From Auanema rhodensis (Eukaryota; Nematoda; Chromadorea; Rhabditida; Rhabditidae): DNA of 64,000 nucleotides. Position numbers and translations under genes: made by a program. The DNA is taken from NCBI GenBank assembly GCA_964057225.1, contig OZ059894.1:21916476-21980475 (forward strand), given 5' to 3'. Below, piece after piece: positions 63,651 to 64,000 of this stretch (positions are counted from its first letter, which is position 1; every line of letters starts with the position of its first letter). Below the pieces are notes generated by a model. The model was not told the origin of the DNA and made no database searches. It was given only the letters and a program-made list of their open reading frames with translations.

Positions 63651-64000
63651 CGGATTTTTAAGCTGCGTCGATCTGTGTTATCAGATTTGCGCTAGCTTAA
63701 AAATGCACCGAGATATCAACTGATATAAGTTCACACTTATATCCTCGATTTTCACCCTGAAGAATTAATTTTTTCGTTGAATAACATTGTCCATCGTCTT
63801 TGCCTTGAAAAATGGAAACTAAAAACATCTACTTTTTGCTAAATTATTTTGAAATTTTTCGAAAAAATTTTTGTCAAAATGTTTTTGGAAGCAATGTTGA
63901 GTTTACATGGAAACTCAACACACACTAATGCATCATTTTTCAAACGATCATAACTAATTTGTGTATTAAGCGTTTCTCAATCTAGTATAGTGCATTCGAT
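63651..64000. repeat. Last monomer M182, unusually divergent
   Basis: It has four substitutions I do not see elsewhere in the window: AAATGGAAACT (T to A at 63818), GAGTTTACATGG (G to T at 63903), TCAACACACACT (T to C at 63921) and CTCAATCTAG (G to C at 63982). It is 350 bp only because the window ends. Two of the changes touch the 244-271 dyad and its overlapping alternative pairing. Confidence 0.85.

Larger units (their letters stand above)
1..64000. repeat. Satellite DNA array, 351-bp monomer, 182 copies
   Basis: Every position belongs to a head-to-tail repeat. The anchor CGGATTTTT (occasionally CGAATTTTT or CAGATTTTT) recurs at 1, 352, 703, 1053, 1404, 1755, 2107 and onward to 63651. Spacing is 351 bp in all but ten intervals: four of 350, two of 352, one of 348, one of 349 and two of 414; the last copy is cut 1 bp short by the window end. 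All copies have the same orientation and no foreign sequence interrupts them. Copies differ by a few substitutions each, so this is a highly homogenised eukaryotic satellite. Its place in the chromosome (centromeric, pericentromeric or subtelomeric) cannot be read from the sequence. No unique flank is present, so the true array is longer. Confidence 0.98.

Noticed and set aside
1-64000. CRISPR array
   Set aside because: The units are 351 bp throughout with no short repeat separated by unique spacers, and there are no cas genes. Differences between copies are scattered point changes.
1-64000. Tandem array of transposons, LTRs or rDNA spacers
   Set aside because: There are no terminal repeats, target-site duplications, transposase or reverse-transcriptase frames, and no rRNA sequence. 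Origin of the monomer from an old element cannot be excluded but is not visible.
1-64000. Exact host species or a named satellite family
   Set aside because: Composition and CpG content suggest an insect or other arthropod, but I do not recognise the monomer, and naming a family from memory would be a guess.

Overview
The whole window is one uninterrupted tandem satellite DNA array. I divide it into 182 head-to-tail monomers with a basic period of 351 bp, beginning with monomer 1 at position 1 and ending 1 bp short of the end of monomer 182. The lengths sum exactly: 182 x 351 bp, plus 118 bp of net indels and two 63-bp internal expansions, gives 64,000 bp. I see no gene, RNA gene, transposon, CRISPR array, inversion or unique flanking sequence. 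The array runs off both ends of the window.

This is eukaryotic (peri)centromeric or other heterochromatic satellite, not bacterial DNA. The monomer is about 69% A+T (109 G+C in 351, counted by hand). CpG is not depleted (11 seen against about 8.4 expected), which argues against a heavily CpG-methylated genome and fits an insect or other arthropod. I recognise no named satellite family, so the host is an inference. The period is close to two nucleosome repeats (2 x about 175 bp).

Inside each monomer there are conserved dyads: a long imperfect hairpin at 4-54, a 9-bp hairpin at 72-93, an A/T palindrome at 202-220, a 9-bp stem with a 10-nt loop at 244-271, and a small hairpin across the monomer junction. 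A variation hotspot at about 141-170 and two clusters near 291-298 and 308-329 mark monomer subtypes. Below, 'Mn' means the nth monomer.

Layout by subtype: 1-12283 is a left domain with 6-monomer and 2-monomer higher-order repeats (HORs). 12284-19300 is a mixed zone. 19301-31234 has 2-, 3-, 7- and 14-monomer periodicities. 31235-38605 is a mosaic of 2- to 4-monomer units. 38606-49484 has 3-monomer units and then units of 3-6 monomers. 49485-64000 has units of 4, 5, 6 and more monomers, including two monomers carrying the same 62-bp internal duplication and a block copied 3159 bp downstream. The pattern is what repeated unequal exchange and gene conversion would leave. Short open frames of 63-70 codons recur, but they are by-products of the repeat and should not be annotated as genes.
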